Of a DNA stretch of 64,000 bases, positions 22,883 to 34,266 are shown piece after piece. This stretch comes from Diabrotica undecimpunctata (Eukaryota > Arthropoda > Insecta > Coleoptera > Chrysomelidae): assembly GCF_040954645.1 (NCBI RefSeq), contig NC_092806.1, forward strand, positions 75,208,141 to 75,272,140, read 5' to 3'. The position numbers were made by a program, and so were the translations under genes. The notes under the pieces are model-generated. The model did not search any database. It was not told the DNA's origin and saw only the letters and a list, made by a program, of their open reading frames with translations. Position 1 is the first letter of the stretch. The number at the start of each line of letters is the position of its first letter.

Positions 22883-22960
22883 AATCTCACTGCTATGAGG
22901 TTATCGGTCAAGGAAATGTTATTCTCCTTGACCAATAACCAACCTCATTGCAGTGAGATT
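22883..22960. repeat. Foldback repeat, about 33-nt imperfect arms
   Basis: AATCTCACTGCTATGAGGTT at 22883 pairs with AACCTCATTGCAGTGAGATT ending at 22960, around a short loop; the inner TCGGTCAAGG/CCTTGACCAA blocks also pair. Confidence 0.85.
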
Positions 22961-23137
22961 GTTTTTCCCCGTGCTCCTTTTATTTATGGTAAATGCAAAT
23001 CTGTCAGTTTCTTGTAATTTGATAAACAGTAACCAAGAATCTATAGGAAAGTCGTTTTTATAGACTTTTTTAGTGACGATTCTTTATCTGATTAAATATA
23101 AAGGTATTTTTTATATTAGTTTTTGTTTTTCTTGCAG

Positions 23138-23647
23138 GATATAATTACTAGTCTGACGCAAGAGAGTGATCTGAAGTCAAAATTTGTGATACACAATCAC
23201 TACAAAGATAAACAGAAAGAAAGACGAGGTAGCGATTCGGAACTTGTAAAATCCAAGAAATTTCTTGATGGTCACGTAATACCTGATGACAAGAAAAGGA
23301 GGTTAAGCCAGTCTGAGCAGCCTGAGGAAGACCAGCCTGTATTGGGTTCCACTAATGTAGGAACCATCACGAGCCTGCCGCAGAAAGTGAGAAAAGACAA
23401 AGTAAAAATCAAAGATGTGTTTAAAAAAGACGCTAGCAAAAATAACAAGCTCTTTCACAAAAATTTCGGAGAAAAATTACAGACAAAACCGGTGACCTTA
23501 CCCACTGCCGGAGAAATGAACATGGAAGCGAAGTTCAAACAAGGTTTACTTGAAGGAACGGGAGAGAAAGGTATTTCAAGGCCGCCACACCGAACAGAGA
23601 TTGTGAATCATCTCTGTACTGAACCAAATAGAAGAGAAGCAGCTGAG
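23138..23647 (+). CDS. Ncoa6: NCOA6-like coactivator, exon 6 in window
   Basis: The acceptor is TTTTCTTGCAG ending at 23137 and the donor GTAAGA at 23648; both phases are 0. It encodes 170 hydrophilic residues: ESDLKSKFVIHNHYKDKQKE, DDKKRRLSQSEQPEEDQP, KVRKDKVKIKDVFKKDASKN, then AGEMNMEAKFKQGLLEGTG and NHLCTEPNRREAAE. KKRRLSQS is a plausible nuclear-localisation and phosphorylation site. The sequence is charged but not repetitive. Function is inferred only from belonging to the same gene. Confidence 0.8.
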
Positions 23648-24025
23648 GTAAGAATTTTTATTTGTAAAATTTTAAGTGTAGGTAATTTTAAATATGGAGT
23701 ATATATTAGTAATTCGATGTTAGCGTAAGACCTTTTAATCTGCATAACAATAATATTTGACTGAATTCGATCTGATATTTAATACCATTCAGGAACAATC
23801 TTTATGATGAAACTTTTCACACTTGCTTTGTTCATAACAATAGTATTTGTTTAAATTAGTCGTGTATTACAAAATTCAATACTGTACTTTTAATTCATTT
23901 GGATTCTTAAATGATATTTAATATAGTTACTATCAATTGTATTCTTAACGCGATGATTATATTAAACAGGATAGGCATGTAATTTTTTACGTTGCTTTTA
24001 GGACTATGACAAACTAGGCTTCGTG

Positions 24026-24156
24026 AGTAGCACTATCTAGGTTTGGCGAACCAATTATCAATATAGTTTAAATTGGATGTTCACACATGGCTAGTACTCA
24101 CATGTGAATGTCCAATTTAAACTATCTTTAGGTTCGAGTCGCCCTACCCAAGTAGC
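24026..24156. repeat. Foldback repeat in intron
   Basis: ATAGTTTAAATTGGA (24063-24077) pairs with TCCAATTTAAACTAT (24111-24125); outer blocks around GGCGAACC and GGTTCGAGTCGCC also pair. Confidence 0.8.
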
Positions 24157-24451
24157 GCAACCCAGAGAGTATTGTTATCAAAGTCTTTATCCTTTTTGTT
24201 TTTGTAAATAATTTGTATATTTTCAAACCTGTCTGAGTCTTACTGAAACTATTTCATTTTTTAACTGCGTGTTAGGTGTTATTCTTATTGGTTAAGGTCT
24301 ATTATTTACTTATTCTTGGATTCATTTCCCTAAATGATACAGAAAAAGCTTTATCCATTTCTCTGTCAGGTAAATAATTTACATTGTTACGCCCATTTTT
24401 TATCTCTACATCATGTTTAAATTGCGAAATAATTCGTTTTACTATTTACAG

Positions 24452-24791
24452 GCAGTGAAGATGATACGTGAATCCAATCCCATTAAAGACAAATCTCCAG
24501 AACCGGACAAATGTAACACGCCTAACAGGAAGTCAGTTGAGTTGGGGGAAAAGCCTGTCGTAGTAGGAGTTGTAGGTGGTAGTCGGTCACCAAATTCAGG
24601 AGCCAATCAGGGTGAAGATAGTGGGATAGAAAGCATGGACGCCCTCAGCGAAAAATCCCCTAATCAAGCGAGTCAAAGTCCGCATGCCGACATTTTACCT
24701 CCAAAGACCCAAGTGCCTAACATGCTGGACATTGAGGCGCAACTCGCTAAGATGGAAGGGTTGAATGGGGATAGTGATAGGATAGTGGAAG
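24452..24791 (+). CDS. Ncoa6: NCOA6-like coactivator, exon 7 in window
   Basis: The acceptor is ACTATTTACAG ending at 24451; the donor chosen is GTATTG at 24792, which leaves one base in the codon. If unspliced, the frame runs only 9 more codons to a stop at 24818. It encodes 113 residues with PIKDKSPEPDKCNTPNRKS, GEDSGIESMDALSEKSPNQ and DIEAQLAKMEGLNGDSDR. DSGIESMD resembles a casein-kinase or beta-TrCP-type phosphodegron (DSGxxS), a possible control point for protein turnover; that is inference. The one-base phase agrees with the next exon. Confidence 0.78.
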
Positions 24792-25790
24792 GTATTGATA
24801 ATATATGTGAATATTAAAATTTTTATACATACACAATTGAAATATACCTAATTAGAATACTGAAAATTCAACTATTTACAAAGTTAATGAATAGAGTATT
24901 TTGCAATTAAAAAATAAAATATTTATCTACTGATGGTTTCTTTGATGGAAAATCATGTTTAAACTATGCATTATAATACTTCAACGTAGTTTTATTACAT
25001 CATTATAATGTTTATAGGGATATGACTTACCTTAAAAAAAGCTTCCATGACTAGAATGTAAGGTACATTTTGATGTGCTTGGTTGATCGATTGTAAGATA
25101 TCTACACCGCACAACTATCAAGTAAAAATTAAATTACTACTTCGCAAATTTAATTTTTGTCTCTGATTTTGGGATGCGCGTTGGTGAGGGTAGAAACGAA
25201 GTAAGTGAAGTTACCTTTTGTACTAAGGTTTTTGATTATATCATGATTTTCATAAACGAAGTATTCATCTCAAAAATTCATTGACTTATTAACTTTTGTG
25301 GATATGCGTATAAAAAATTTCCGAAAATGTGACCAATCGAGCAGATTTTTTGAATTTTACTACCTAGTAAGTGGTAAATATGTAATCATAATTTTAAATC
25401 GTGTGGTCAAAAATAATTATATAATTACAAATTTATCAGTTAACTAGAACCTTGGATAACTGCCTGTTATGTTACTTTCAGAAATACAGTACTATATATA
25501 ACCAAGTTCCTAATCAACTTATTTAATACCACATTCACATGCTCATGAAGTTCTAAAGACAATTAGCTTCATTCTGACGTATATCCACCGTAACATTAAT
25601 TTACAAATGGCATTACAAAACGCTATGGGCAGTGAAAGTGTTAAACTTAAGATTTTACAGGAAGCTTGTTTTTAGTTGAATTTTATCTTACTAGATTTTG
25701 AATGTATTTTAGACTGTAAAGATACACATAATTTGCCCAATAGTGACTTAAATTTCATTTTTAAGTGATATGAACAATATTTTTATTTAG
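24792..25790 (+). other. Intron, nothing recognised
   Basis: AT-rich, no ORF or repeat of note. Confidence 0.45.
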
Positions 25791-25984
25791 GTGTCGCGGA
25801 AACAGGACCTGTAGAAGATGTTAATGAAAATAAATGCCATCAAGACCAAGCGGTAAAAAACTGCTGTGAACTAACTTGTGCTTTACAGGACAACCGCAAG
25901 CAAGGAGTGGCATCGCTTGCTGCTGATTTGGATTCACCACCGCCTTCTGTTAACAAAGTTGATAGTAATCTTGGTCCTCTCAAG
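25791..25984 (+). CDS. Ncoa6: NCOA6-like coactivator, exon 8 in window (no internal Met)
   Basis: The acceptor is TTTTATTTAG ending at 25790 and the donor GTAAGA at 25985. With the single base carried from the previous exon the frame is open throughout and ends in phase 0: a Gly from the split codon, then 64 residues beginning VAETGPVEDVNENKCHQDQ. It goes on to NCCELTCALQDNRKQGVASL and ends LDSPPPSVNKVDSNLGPLK. Because it has no Met and is short, it is invisible to a Met-to-stop ORF scan; the case rests on open frame, both splice sites and matching phase on both sides. It has four Cys in about 20 residues but no clear zinc-binding spacing. Confidence 0.75.
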
Positions 25985-26101
25985 GTAAGAAATTAGAAAT
26001 AACATAACTAAAAATAGATCACATTTCGTAACCAACAAAATTCCTGTTGAATAAGTAAGATATTAAAAATTATTGTTTTTAAACATTCTCTAAAAGTAAA
26101 A

Positions 26102-26199
26102 CACTGAAAACTTTTGTTTTCAACACTTCCACATAATTTATTTTAAATTATTATCACTACAGCTGTTTCAGGCAGAGTGCCTTTCTCAAAACGGCTGTG

Positions 26200-26285
<86 letters not shown>

Positions 26286-26361
26286 CTTTGCTCGAAACAG
26301 CTGTAGTGTTAATAATTTAAAATATATCTTGTGGAAGTGTTGAAAACAAAAGTTTTCAGTG
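26102..26361. mobile_element. Inverted-repeat element with a (GT)n core
   Basis: Arms of about 70 bp (26102-26171 and 26291-26361) run from CACTGAAAACTTTTGTTTTC inward to CACTACAGCTGTTTC and pair with few mismatches. The centre is a 40-unit (GT)n at 26203-26282. No ORF. Confidence 0.8.
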
Positions 26362-27239
26362 CTTTATTGTTAGATAAAATGAATTTCCATCCAGTAACGG
26401 TCGAATCCATCACTTATTCTCTAAAAGATTTATTGGCATACCAATTGTTTTGGGTTTAAACCTACTTTTCTTAAATGACGTATGAAATGTAAATGATGTA
26501 AATATCTAAACGAGCGCCAAAAATATAAAGAACAATCGAAGTACAGGCTTAGAAGTAAACCCCAGAAAGAAAAAACATTGAGGATTATATTTTAACTAAA
26601 ATTAATTGAAAGATTTATCATTGAAAAGAATAACCTCGACTCAAAATACATCAATGAGTAATAAAAAGAGAGTAATTCCACTTTATTTAATGTGAATGGG
26701 TTAGATTTTGATGGCTAATAAAAAATATGTGGTTATTACTTACTTGAATATCTCGTGCGTGTCGACATACAGTCGATCCGCCGGATCTTTGCACATCGTC
26801 ATCATTCTTATTATAGGAAATAAATCAAAACATGTGAGTCAAACGTATGTCGGCTATAAGAATTATTATAAAAATTAGAAAATGGCTAATATTACAATTG
26901 ACGTTTTTATACTTCTCTTTTATTTCATTTATTGCATTTAGAAAACTGGATACGTATACATTTATGAACGTGATTTTTCAATTTTTGGAAACCTATAGGT
27001 TGTCCAATAACATCTACAGTAAATAAATATTTAAACCATAGTAATAAGAAATTAAAGTATTTTTATTGAATATAAGCAAATATATGGTACTGACATATCG
27101 TCAGATGATGTTCCTGTTGTTGGTAAATATCGGTTTAGATTTAAGAAGGTTACAAAAAAGAATAGTAACAAAAATGTGATATGAGAAGACTAAAATGTGA
27201 GTAAACAAAAGAGACGTTTTTAAAGATTAGATACAAAAA

Positions 27240-28660
27240 ATAAGAACATCTAATAGAAAAAAGAGAAAAAGAACAGTCAGATGAATGACAAGATACTGCA
27301 ACTCATGGAAAAAAGAAAAAAATCAAAGAACAACACAAGAATGTACAACAATATTCACAGACAAATAAGAACACAAATACGAAAGGCCCAAGAAAATTGG
27401 TTAAAATCACAGTGTGAAGAAATATATTTATTGAAAGAAAAACATGATACGTTTAAAATGCATAAACAAGCAGCTGGTCTTTAGAAATTAAATACAGCTA
27501 ACAAACTGCGAGATCAACAGAGAAACATCATCACAGATAAAAATCAAGAAATTTGCATATGGACCAAGTTTATCAAAGAACTCTGATGATAGTAGATCCC
27601 AACAACCTCCATCCCACATATGTAATGACCACTTACAAATCACATCAAATGAAGTGGAAAAGGCAATATTACAACCAAAAGATGGCAAAGCTCCTGGACC
27701 TGACAATGCACATGCTGATCATAAAACTATTTAACCCCAACGGTACTCAACTCCTAATAAAAATATTTAATGAACCAAGAACATGGCTGAAGTCACGCCG
27801 ACGTTTATTGCTGTACCAAAGAAAACAAAATCCGTATCCTGCAGTGATTTGCCGACCATCAGCTTAATGAACCATCTTTTAAAGTTATTTCTAAAAATCA
27901 TACATCAAAGAATATATAGACTGTGCGAAGAAAAATTCAGCCGTAGTACAAAGTTTAGTTTTCGGAATGCAGTGGGTACGAGAGAGGCTCTCTTTAGCAT
28001 AAAAAGGCTATTTCAACGATGTAGAGATGTGAACTGCAATACATATGCATGCTTCATTGATTACCATAAAGCATTCAGGTTAATGAACAGAAAGAGTAAA
28101 AATTGGGACCATTCCTTAGAAATTAAATGTAGGATAGAGAAAGCCAAATCTACATTTCAAAAATGGCTAAGCTATTCAAATGTCATGATTTATTCACACC
28201 CATAAAAATCAGGTTACTACCATGTTATATCTTTCGTATACTATTGTACGGAGTTGAGTCGTGGACTTTCACAGACACTACCTGCAGGAACATTGAGGCT
28301 TTCGAAATGTGGCTTTATCGTCGAATCCTGAAGATATCTTATACCTGTCACGTTACTAATCAGGACGTTTTATTAAGAATGGAAAAAGAAAAACAGCTGA
28401 TAACCACAATAAAAACAGCCAAAATAGAATACCTTGGTCACATCATTAGCAACAACGAAATATATGAATTGCTGCAACTAATTTTACAGGAAAAAGTAGA
28501 TGGAAAACGAGGCTCAGGAAGGCGAAGGATTTCCTGGCTGAAGAATGTATGTATGTGGTTCAACACAACAAATATTTTCAGACCAGCAGTGTGCAAAGTA
28601 CAAATTGTCATGATAGTCGCCAATATCCGAAACGGGTAGACACTACAAGAAGATCTAAAA
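27240..28660 (+). pseudogene. RTE-like LINE fragment nested in the DNA transposon
   Basis: In order: a connector MNDKILQLMEKRKKSKNN...QENWLKSQCEEI (27281-27484), an RT block LFLKIIHQRIYRLCEEKFS, FSFRNAVGTREALFSIKRL and TYACFIDYHKAF (catalytic Asp of motif A, about 28040-28075), a deletion over the YADD motif, and an almost intact C-terminus (28163-28639) with LLYGVESWTFT, FEMWLYRRILKISY, KIEYLGHII and GKRGSGRRRISWLKN. The order is that of RTE-type reverse transcriptases. The same C-terminal family recurs at 62985-63250 on the minus strand. Confidence 0.8.
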
Positions 28661-28924
28661 AACTGAATATAAATCTACTCCAGTGCTCCATCATCTTGAT
28701 AATGTTGTTTATTCAGTGTTAAATATGGTTTTCAGACTTAAGTAATCACTTTGTTTTAAAAAATGGTCATACAAAAATTAACACAACGAACTTCAAATAA
28801 AGAAATCTATGCATAATAAATTAAAAAATAGAATACTTGAGCTGGGTAAAAAAGAATTTATTATAACAATAATATAATTTAAATATTTATTGAAGCCTCA
28901 TACACTATACAGCCATGTAGCCAA

Positions 28925-30015
28925 TCATAAATTTAAGAATTCTTCACTGTCAGAATCTGAGCCACTCATATTACCAGTGTCTATTATGATTGGTTTAATG
29001 TTAGTGTCAACCATATTTTTTTCTCGGATATACCACTTTGTAATAATTTCATGAGTATGTTTTACACATTTTTCCCAAATTTCTGTGTTACATTGGTTTA
29101 GTGCCTCTTTCCACATATTTATAACAGCATTATCAGAATGTCCATCTCTACCAAGATTCTTATTGTAATATGACTTGCAGTTTGCCCAAATTAATTCAAT
29201 AGCGTTGAATTCACAGTGATAAGGAGGTAGTCTCAACACTTCATGGCCGTGTTCTTTTAGTAGTTCATGCTAACAGATGTTTTGCCAATAAATGCAACTT
29301 CTTTATCCCTTAATTCATTACTTATACTTTGCAGAGTAACATGTTTCTCTAAAAAAAAAAGAACAGATAAGTACAGAATAAACCACACTGTTATAACTAG
29401 TTCAATGAAAAAGAAGTAATACTTTGATTTTATAAAACTATAAATTATTTCAAATTAAAAAACTCACAAGAAAATTGACTTAATATCCATTAATGTATTC
29501 AGCAGAAATTTTCTTAAACTACTCTCAACAATCTTTTTTACAACATACATTTATATAAAGTATTGATTAAAAAGTACCTTCTGGTTATCATGGTACATGA
29601 TACCATTATCTTATGGTATATCAAATTCAGATTGAAGAAATTTTTAACTACTTACTTTGTTGGTACATGTCGTATACTGTATTACGCACTGCCATTTTTG
29701 ATCCCTCAGACAGATCAGTTGTTTTGTTTTTCGGACGAGGTCTACTTTTGCCTGGCTTTGAAAGAATGTGATTATTTTCTTTCCTTTTAATAATTTTACA
29801 TACTGTTCGTCGTTATATTTTTAATGCAGCAGCTACTCTCTTAAATAAAGAATTGTTTAATGATTTTCATAAACGAACATACATTTCAATATGTTACCTG
29901 TTGAACAGACGAAAATGGCTCCAAAGGCCCTCCATTTACTTTTTCTAATTCGAAATACTCCAACACATTCAACACAAGTTGCTAAGCTTGAGAAGTTAAA
30001 GGCTTGCCAGGCATA
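28925..30015 (-). pseudogene. Spliced Tc1/mariner-type transposase with the catalytic middle deleted
   Basis: Minus strand. First piece near 30015-29905: MPGKPLTSQ, a stop, then NVLEYFELEKVNGGP and a donor GTAACA. Second piece near 29840-29650: LFKRVAAALKI, then KENNHILSKPGKSRPRPKNK and MAVRNTVYDMYQQ, followed by donor GTAAGT. The third piece starts after a ten-T tract and AG near 29350: KKHVTLQSISNEL, where the split Lys codon joins in phase. After GKTSV the frame jumps to HGHEVLRLPPYHCEFNAIEL (catalytic Glu in N-A-I-E-L). The first two catalytic Asp regions are therefore missing. It ends with an acidic SGSDSDSEEFLNL tail. Introns in such transposases are uncommon. Confidence 0.7.
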
Positions 30016-30497
30016 CTCTAAAAATAAAAACCTTTAAAAATATTTCATATTGTCCGTTGACGTAGTTTTAGCTATATTTAAATAATTAATGTCAATTTAG
30101 AGGTTAAAAAAATTTATTATTCGTTATTAGCTAATACATGAATTCTTACCTTAATAAATTGAACACGAAGGTAAGGGGTAGTCGGTATAACAACTGTTTG
30201 TTAAAAATATGTATATTTAAAGTATGAAAAAGGATTGATTATTTAAATCAAACGAAAATAATTTATAAAAATATTACACTCTGTCAAAACAAAATTTCCA
30301 ATTGTCATGTCAATTGTCAGTAGACGAATCAATCAGCGATCATTGTTCTATGGCTGTCTTTGTTCAATGCATGGTGTTGTGTATGGACAGGCGGTTTAAG
30401 TTAATAGTTTTAGTTTCTGTGAGTAGGAAAGAGACGTAACATAAAAAATAATTCGTGAATAATGTCATACTTGTGCAAAGATCCGGCGGACCGACTG

Positions 30498-30839
30498 TAA
30501 GAAGCTTTAGAAACCCTTGGTTTTGTATATTAAAGCTTAAATGAAATTAAAAAGTAGTGACGTAATGTCGATTATTGTATGTGAATCCAGATTTAGCCAT
30601 ACTGCTCACACTCCCCCTAAGGGGAATATTCACTCATCCCAGATACCGACGGTATCAAAAGGATTGAGCTCTGGTGGGACATTGTTGTCAACATACAAAA
30701 CATTTTCCCAAAATTTCAGAGATCTTAAAAACTAACATATAAAAATAACTCACAATAGGTGACAGCAGGTTCTTTCACCTCTGACTTACACCATATCATG
30801 GACACAAATACATCACAATCCAATGCTCTGGCTTTGCCA
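30498..30839. other. Intron, unassigned
   Basis: No reliable ORF or repeat boundaries. Confidence 0.35.
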
Positions 30840-31540
30840 GAGTCTTATACCGCATCATGAAAAGGCTCAACCTGAATACTCGGTTAAATAAACTATATTA
30901 AAAGACTACTAAAATGTCAACTCAAAACACATCACAATCAAATACTCACCAGAGGCTTATATCGAATCATGAAAAAACATATATCCCAATATACAAAACT
31001 ACATTAAATGTTCCATTACCAAAAACATACACCTACTCCAATACATCTGACCATACAAAAATAGGAATTTACTTCACAGAAAAATCATAACAATACTACC
31101 GCTCTATATAGGTAACAACTCGGTAATTAGAACCAGAGAGAAACGATGTTTATTATTGGATTCCTCTACCAATAAAACAAGAGAAGCACCACAGACTGTA
31201 AAAATGAATACCGAAAATATTTTCTTTTTCGGAAAACAAAATTGTCCAAACTCCTGTAAAAAAAACTTGTTACATATTGTATGTAACTAACATACTGTTA
31301 ATCTGATGAACTATATCGGCAGATTCCGAAACGTCAACTGAATTGACAAAAAAGGCTATAACCAAACAAATTTATCTGTTAAACCATATTAAAAGATCTC
31401 TAAAATGTAAATTTAATTTGACAAAGGCTGAACCCAAATATTTAATAAACCATATTAATAAACTAATCTAATAAACTAGATTAAAGAAGACTTAAGTGTC
31501 AATTTAATTTGACAAAGGCTGAATACAAAAAAAATTTCAA
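30840..31540. repeat. Diverged tandem repeats of about 60-100 bp
   Basis: Phrases such as ACATCACAATC, ATCATGAAAA, AAAGACT..TAAAATGTCAA and TAATTTGACAAAGGCTGAA recur two to four times in the same order with many changes. Confidence 0.55.
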
Positions 31541-32489
31541 ATCTGAGGATCTATATCTTGAGTCAAATCGCTGAATTTGTCTTTGTTTATTAAACATAAA
31601 CAAATTTAGACAAATATATTTAAATCTTCCTCTTGGTAAGGACTCTCTAATTAAACTTTATATAAGATGGTTTAGTGAAATGTATGTGACTTTTTTCAAT
31701 ATCTGGGACTATTTGTTACTCATTCTTGTGTTGCAGCAGTCTATTTATATCCCATTCCACTATCCGAAGTACTTTAAATGTTTCTGATTTTAAGAATAGC
31801 ACATTTCTCCCTATGTTCCAGGAATTCGGACATAAATCTTTATTAGATTTTTTTAGTTGTATTAGTTCAGCCAAAAATCAGCTCAAGTGTTGTTGATTCC
31901 AATGTACAGTGTGTCAATTTTAAAACTTACAATGCTGATATCGAAAAACGCTTGAAACCTTTTCTAGGATAGTAAGGGGGAACTAAAATGAAATGAAAGA
32001 GAACTTACCCCCATCAACCCCCTAGGCCCCATCCACCATAACCAAAAAATTTAAATTGCAAACCCCTACTTGTGATACATCATTGAAAAGACTATAAAAA
32101 GTGCTATCCATTGGTATAAATAATAATTATATAGGATGAAGCAATAATTATGAAACTTTGGCTTAAATGGAAAATGTAATGAAGTTTTTGTTGATTCTTT
32201 TGATGACCCTGTATAATTATTGTTTAATAATTATATAGGGTGTTAATATCAGCCGGCTTACTTTGACTTTTGTATTTGTAACGCTATCTCCCGGACTATT
32301 ATTTTTAATGATAAGTGCCCGTCGGAATTTTTTTTTGTTAAATAAAAACTTAATTTGCCGTTTTTGCAAAACAAGTTGAAAACATCTGTTTTGGTTCTGT
32401 CAGATTCAATCATTTTTGGTTTATTTGAGAATTTTTTAAATGTCATTAGTTTTCATCATTTGTACGATCGGTACTGTCATTCAGCTGTA

Positions 32490-32984
32490 GTTGTCACGAT
32501 GGTTTACAGTATACCTAAACGTGTGGAGATCATTTTCATATTTGCCTCCCAGAACCGAACCAGTGTGTTATTTACGAACAGTTCAAATATTTCATGAAAG
32601 GCATCCGGACAAAAATGTAAGTCACCTGTATGTCTGCGATTTAATTGAAAAGTTTAGAGAGACGGGATCAGTGCAAAATAAAAAAAGAGATGCCCCTAGA
32701 TTACTGAATTAAGCATCCCAAATTGAGGTCCTTGGAAATTTTACAATAGATGACAGGACTTTCACATGAGTCAGTTAGAAAGATGTTGAAATTACATAAG
32801 TTTCACCCGTACAAAACACAAATTCTTTAAGAACCAGTTGATGATGATCCAGACTGACGAATTGAGTTTTGTGAACACATGTGAACTCTTTTTTTTTATA
32901 ATTAGTATTTTAATGTATCTTGTGCCCTGTTTGTAATATACCGTGTTGTGTTTTATAAATGTAAACTCATTTTAAAAACAATAA

Positions 32985-33041
<57 letters not shown>

Positions 33042-33596
33042 GACTAATTCACGTTGAACCGAGAATATTAAAAAATATTTGTTTCACTGATGAATGTACT
33101 TTTATGCTGAATGGTAATGTAAATAAACGAAACTGTCGGTACAGGTCACACTCAATATCATGAAAAACTGAATATTTGGGCAGGAATATTAGGCGATGAT
33201 ATAATTGACCCCTTGTTGGAAGATACCATCGAACCTTTAATTGTGCATGAATTAGAGAACCAAAGGGACGAGCAAGGCAACCTAGCTCTAGACAAAGATT
33301 TGCTGCACTTCCAACAAGATAAAGCACCTCCTCACTATGCTGCTCCAGTTGGGCACTGGTTGGATACTAATTATCCAAACAAATGGATTGAAAGGAGAGG
33401 TCTTATTGAGTGGCCACCGAGGTTAGCAAACTTATCGCCACCTGACTTTTTTCTATGGGGTTACCTCAAGTCAGTTGTTTATAAAATTCAACCTGCGTCA
33501 CTTGGGAAGTTGCGAGAAAGAATTACGCAAGCATGTCGCGCTATTACTAGAATAACATTTGCCAAAGTTCGTGCAGAATTTGAAAATAGGCTGTAA
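32490..33596 (+). pseudogene. DUF4817-type IS630/mariner transposase pseudogene
   Basis: The N-terminus reads CYLRTVQIFHERHPDKNVSH and DLIEKFRETGSVQNKKRD: the DUF4817 helix-turn-helix. Then VLGNFTIDDRTF, KFHPYKTQIL and DDDPDRIEF-like blocks follow with stops. After a 160-bp insert with (CT)n come CFTDECTFMLNGNVNKRNC (first catalytic Asp), and an open 127-codon stretch with LLHFQQDKAPPHYA (second Asp), WIERRGLIEWPPR, NLSPPDFFLWGYLKS (third Asp) and a C-terminal RAEFENRL. The family is normally about 350 residues; most of it is present but frames shift at least three times. Confidence 0.82.
32880..33039. repeat. Small retro-insert ending in (CT)n inside the transposase
   Basis: About 110 bp of AT-rich sequence with AATAAA and then a (CT)n run (32989-33039) interrupt the coding frame between FCEHM and the catalytic part. 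Confidence 0.6.
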
Positions 33597-33655
33597 TATT
33601 GTTTACAAAACAACGGAACTCACTTTGAACATTTACTTAATTGACATTGTTAACA

Positions 33656-33950
33656 TAGGGCCTGCGTAGCGCAAGCGGTAGGATGCTTGCCTCGCAAGCC
33701 GGTGGTCCGGAGTTCGAATCCTACCGCCGGCAAGAACATCTAGACATTTTAAAAATGTCTATAGGCCCCAGGTCGACTCAGCCTGAATAAAAATGAGTAC
33801 CTTGGGTAAAACCAGGGGTAATAATAGACGGTTGAAGCGTAGCACTGGCCATGTTACCTACCTTGTATACCGTAGGCCCTAGATATAGCAGACTACCCTG
33901 CTATACTTCCAAAGCCGCGACAGCGGTATAAAACGGGAGACTATTATTAT
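33656..33950 (+). mobile_element. tRNA-derived SINE with 12-bp target duplication
   Basis: A 295-bp unit starts with a tRNA-like head: an A box TAGCGCAAGCGG and a B box AGTTCGAATCC, with a pairable CTTGC...GCAAG stem and acceptor-like ends GCCTGCG/CGCCGGC. A tRNA-unrelated body follows, ending in a TATTATTAT tail. It is flanked by perfect ACATTGTTAACA copies at 33644-33655 and 33951-33962. RNA polymerase III would start from the internal A and B boxes. LINE machinery supplies mobility; which LINE is unknown. Confidence 0.88.
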
Positions 33951-34266
33951 ACATTGTTAACAAATTTGTAGCCAACAAAAACCTCATTAAATTTTCCATT
34001 CAAAGTTTCACAATTATTGCTTCACCCTGTATAATTAATATTTATACTATTGGATAGCATTTTTATAGTTTTTTCAATTATGTATCACAAGTAGGGGTTT
34101 GCAATTTAAACTTTTTGGTTGAGGTGGGTGGGGCCTAGAGGGTTGATGGGGGTGAATGTCATTTTAGTTCCCCCTTAGTATCCCAGAAACGGTTTCAAGC
34201 ATTTTGCGATATCAGCTTTTGTTCGTGGGATATAGTCCATTGTAAGTTTTAAAATGGACACACGTA

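Larger units (their letters stand above)
26770..30497 (-). mobile_element. Tc1/mariner-superfamily transposon flanked by TA, with a LINE inserted
   Basis: The left end CAGTCGATCCGCCGGATCTT (after TA at 26768-26769) and the inverse complement of the right end, CAGTCGGTCCGCCGGATCTT (TA at 30498-30499), differ at one base. TA duplication is the hallmark of the IS630-Tc1-mariner superfamily. On the minus strand it holds a spliced, internally deleted transposase (28925-30015). A + strand LINE piece (27240-28660) was inserted later. Without that LINE it would be about 2.3 kb. Confidence 0.8.
31907..34264 (+). mobile_element. Tc1/mariner-superfamily transposon with about 260-bp inverted repeats, TA-flanked
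   Basis: The left arm starts CAGTGTGTCAATTTTAAAAC after TA (31905-31906); the right arm is its inverse complement, ending before TA (34265-34266). Pairing continues about 260 bp through a C-rich block (CCCCATCAACCCCCTAGGCC, inverted near 34130) and through TTGCAAACCCCTACTTGTGA. Between the arms lie a broken transposase, a (CT)n tract with an A-rich retro-insert, and a SINE with its own target duplication. Confidence 0.85.

Noticed and set aside
28925..29239. Host gene with an acidic C-terminus
   Set aside because: It lies within TA-flanked inverted repeats and ends a transposase with the LRLPPYHCEFN block.
33656..33732. Apparent tRNA gene with A and B boxes
   Set aside because: It is followed by a tRNA-unrelated body and is flanked, with that body, by a 12-bp target duplication; the T arm does not pair well. 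It is the head of a SINE.
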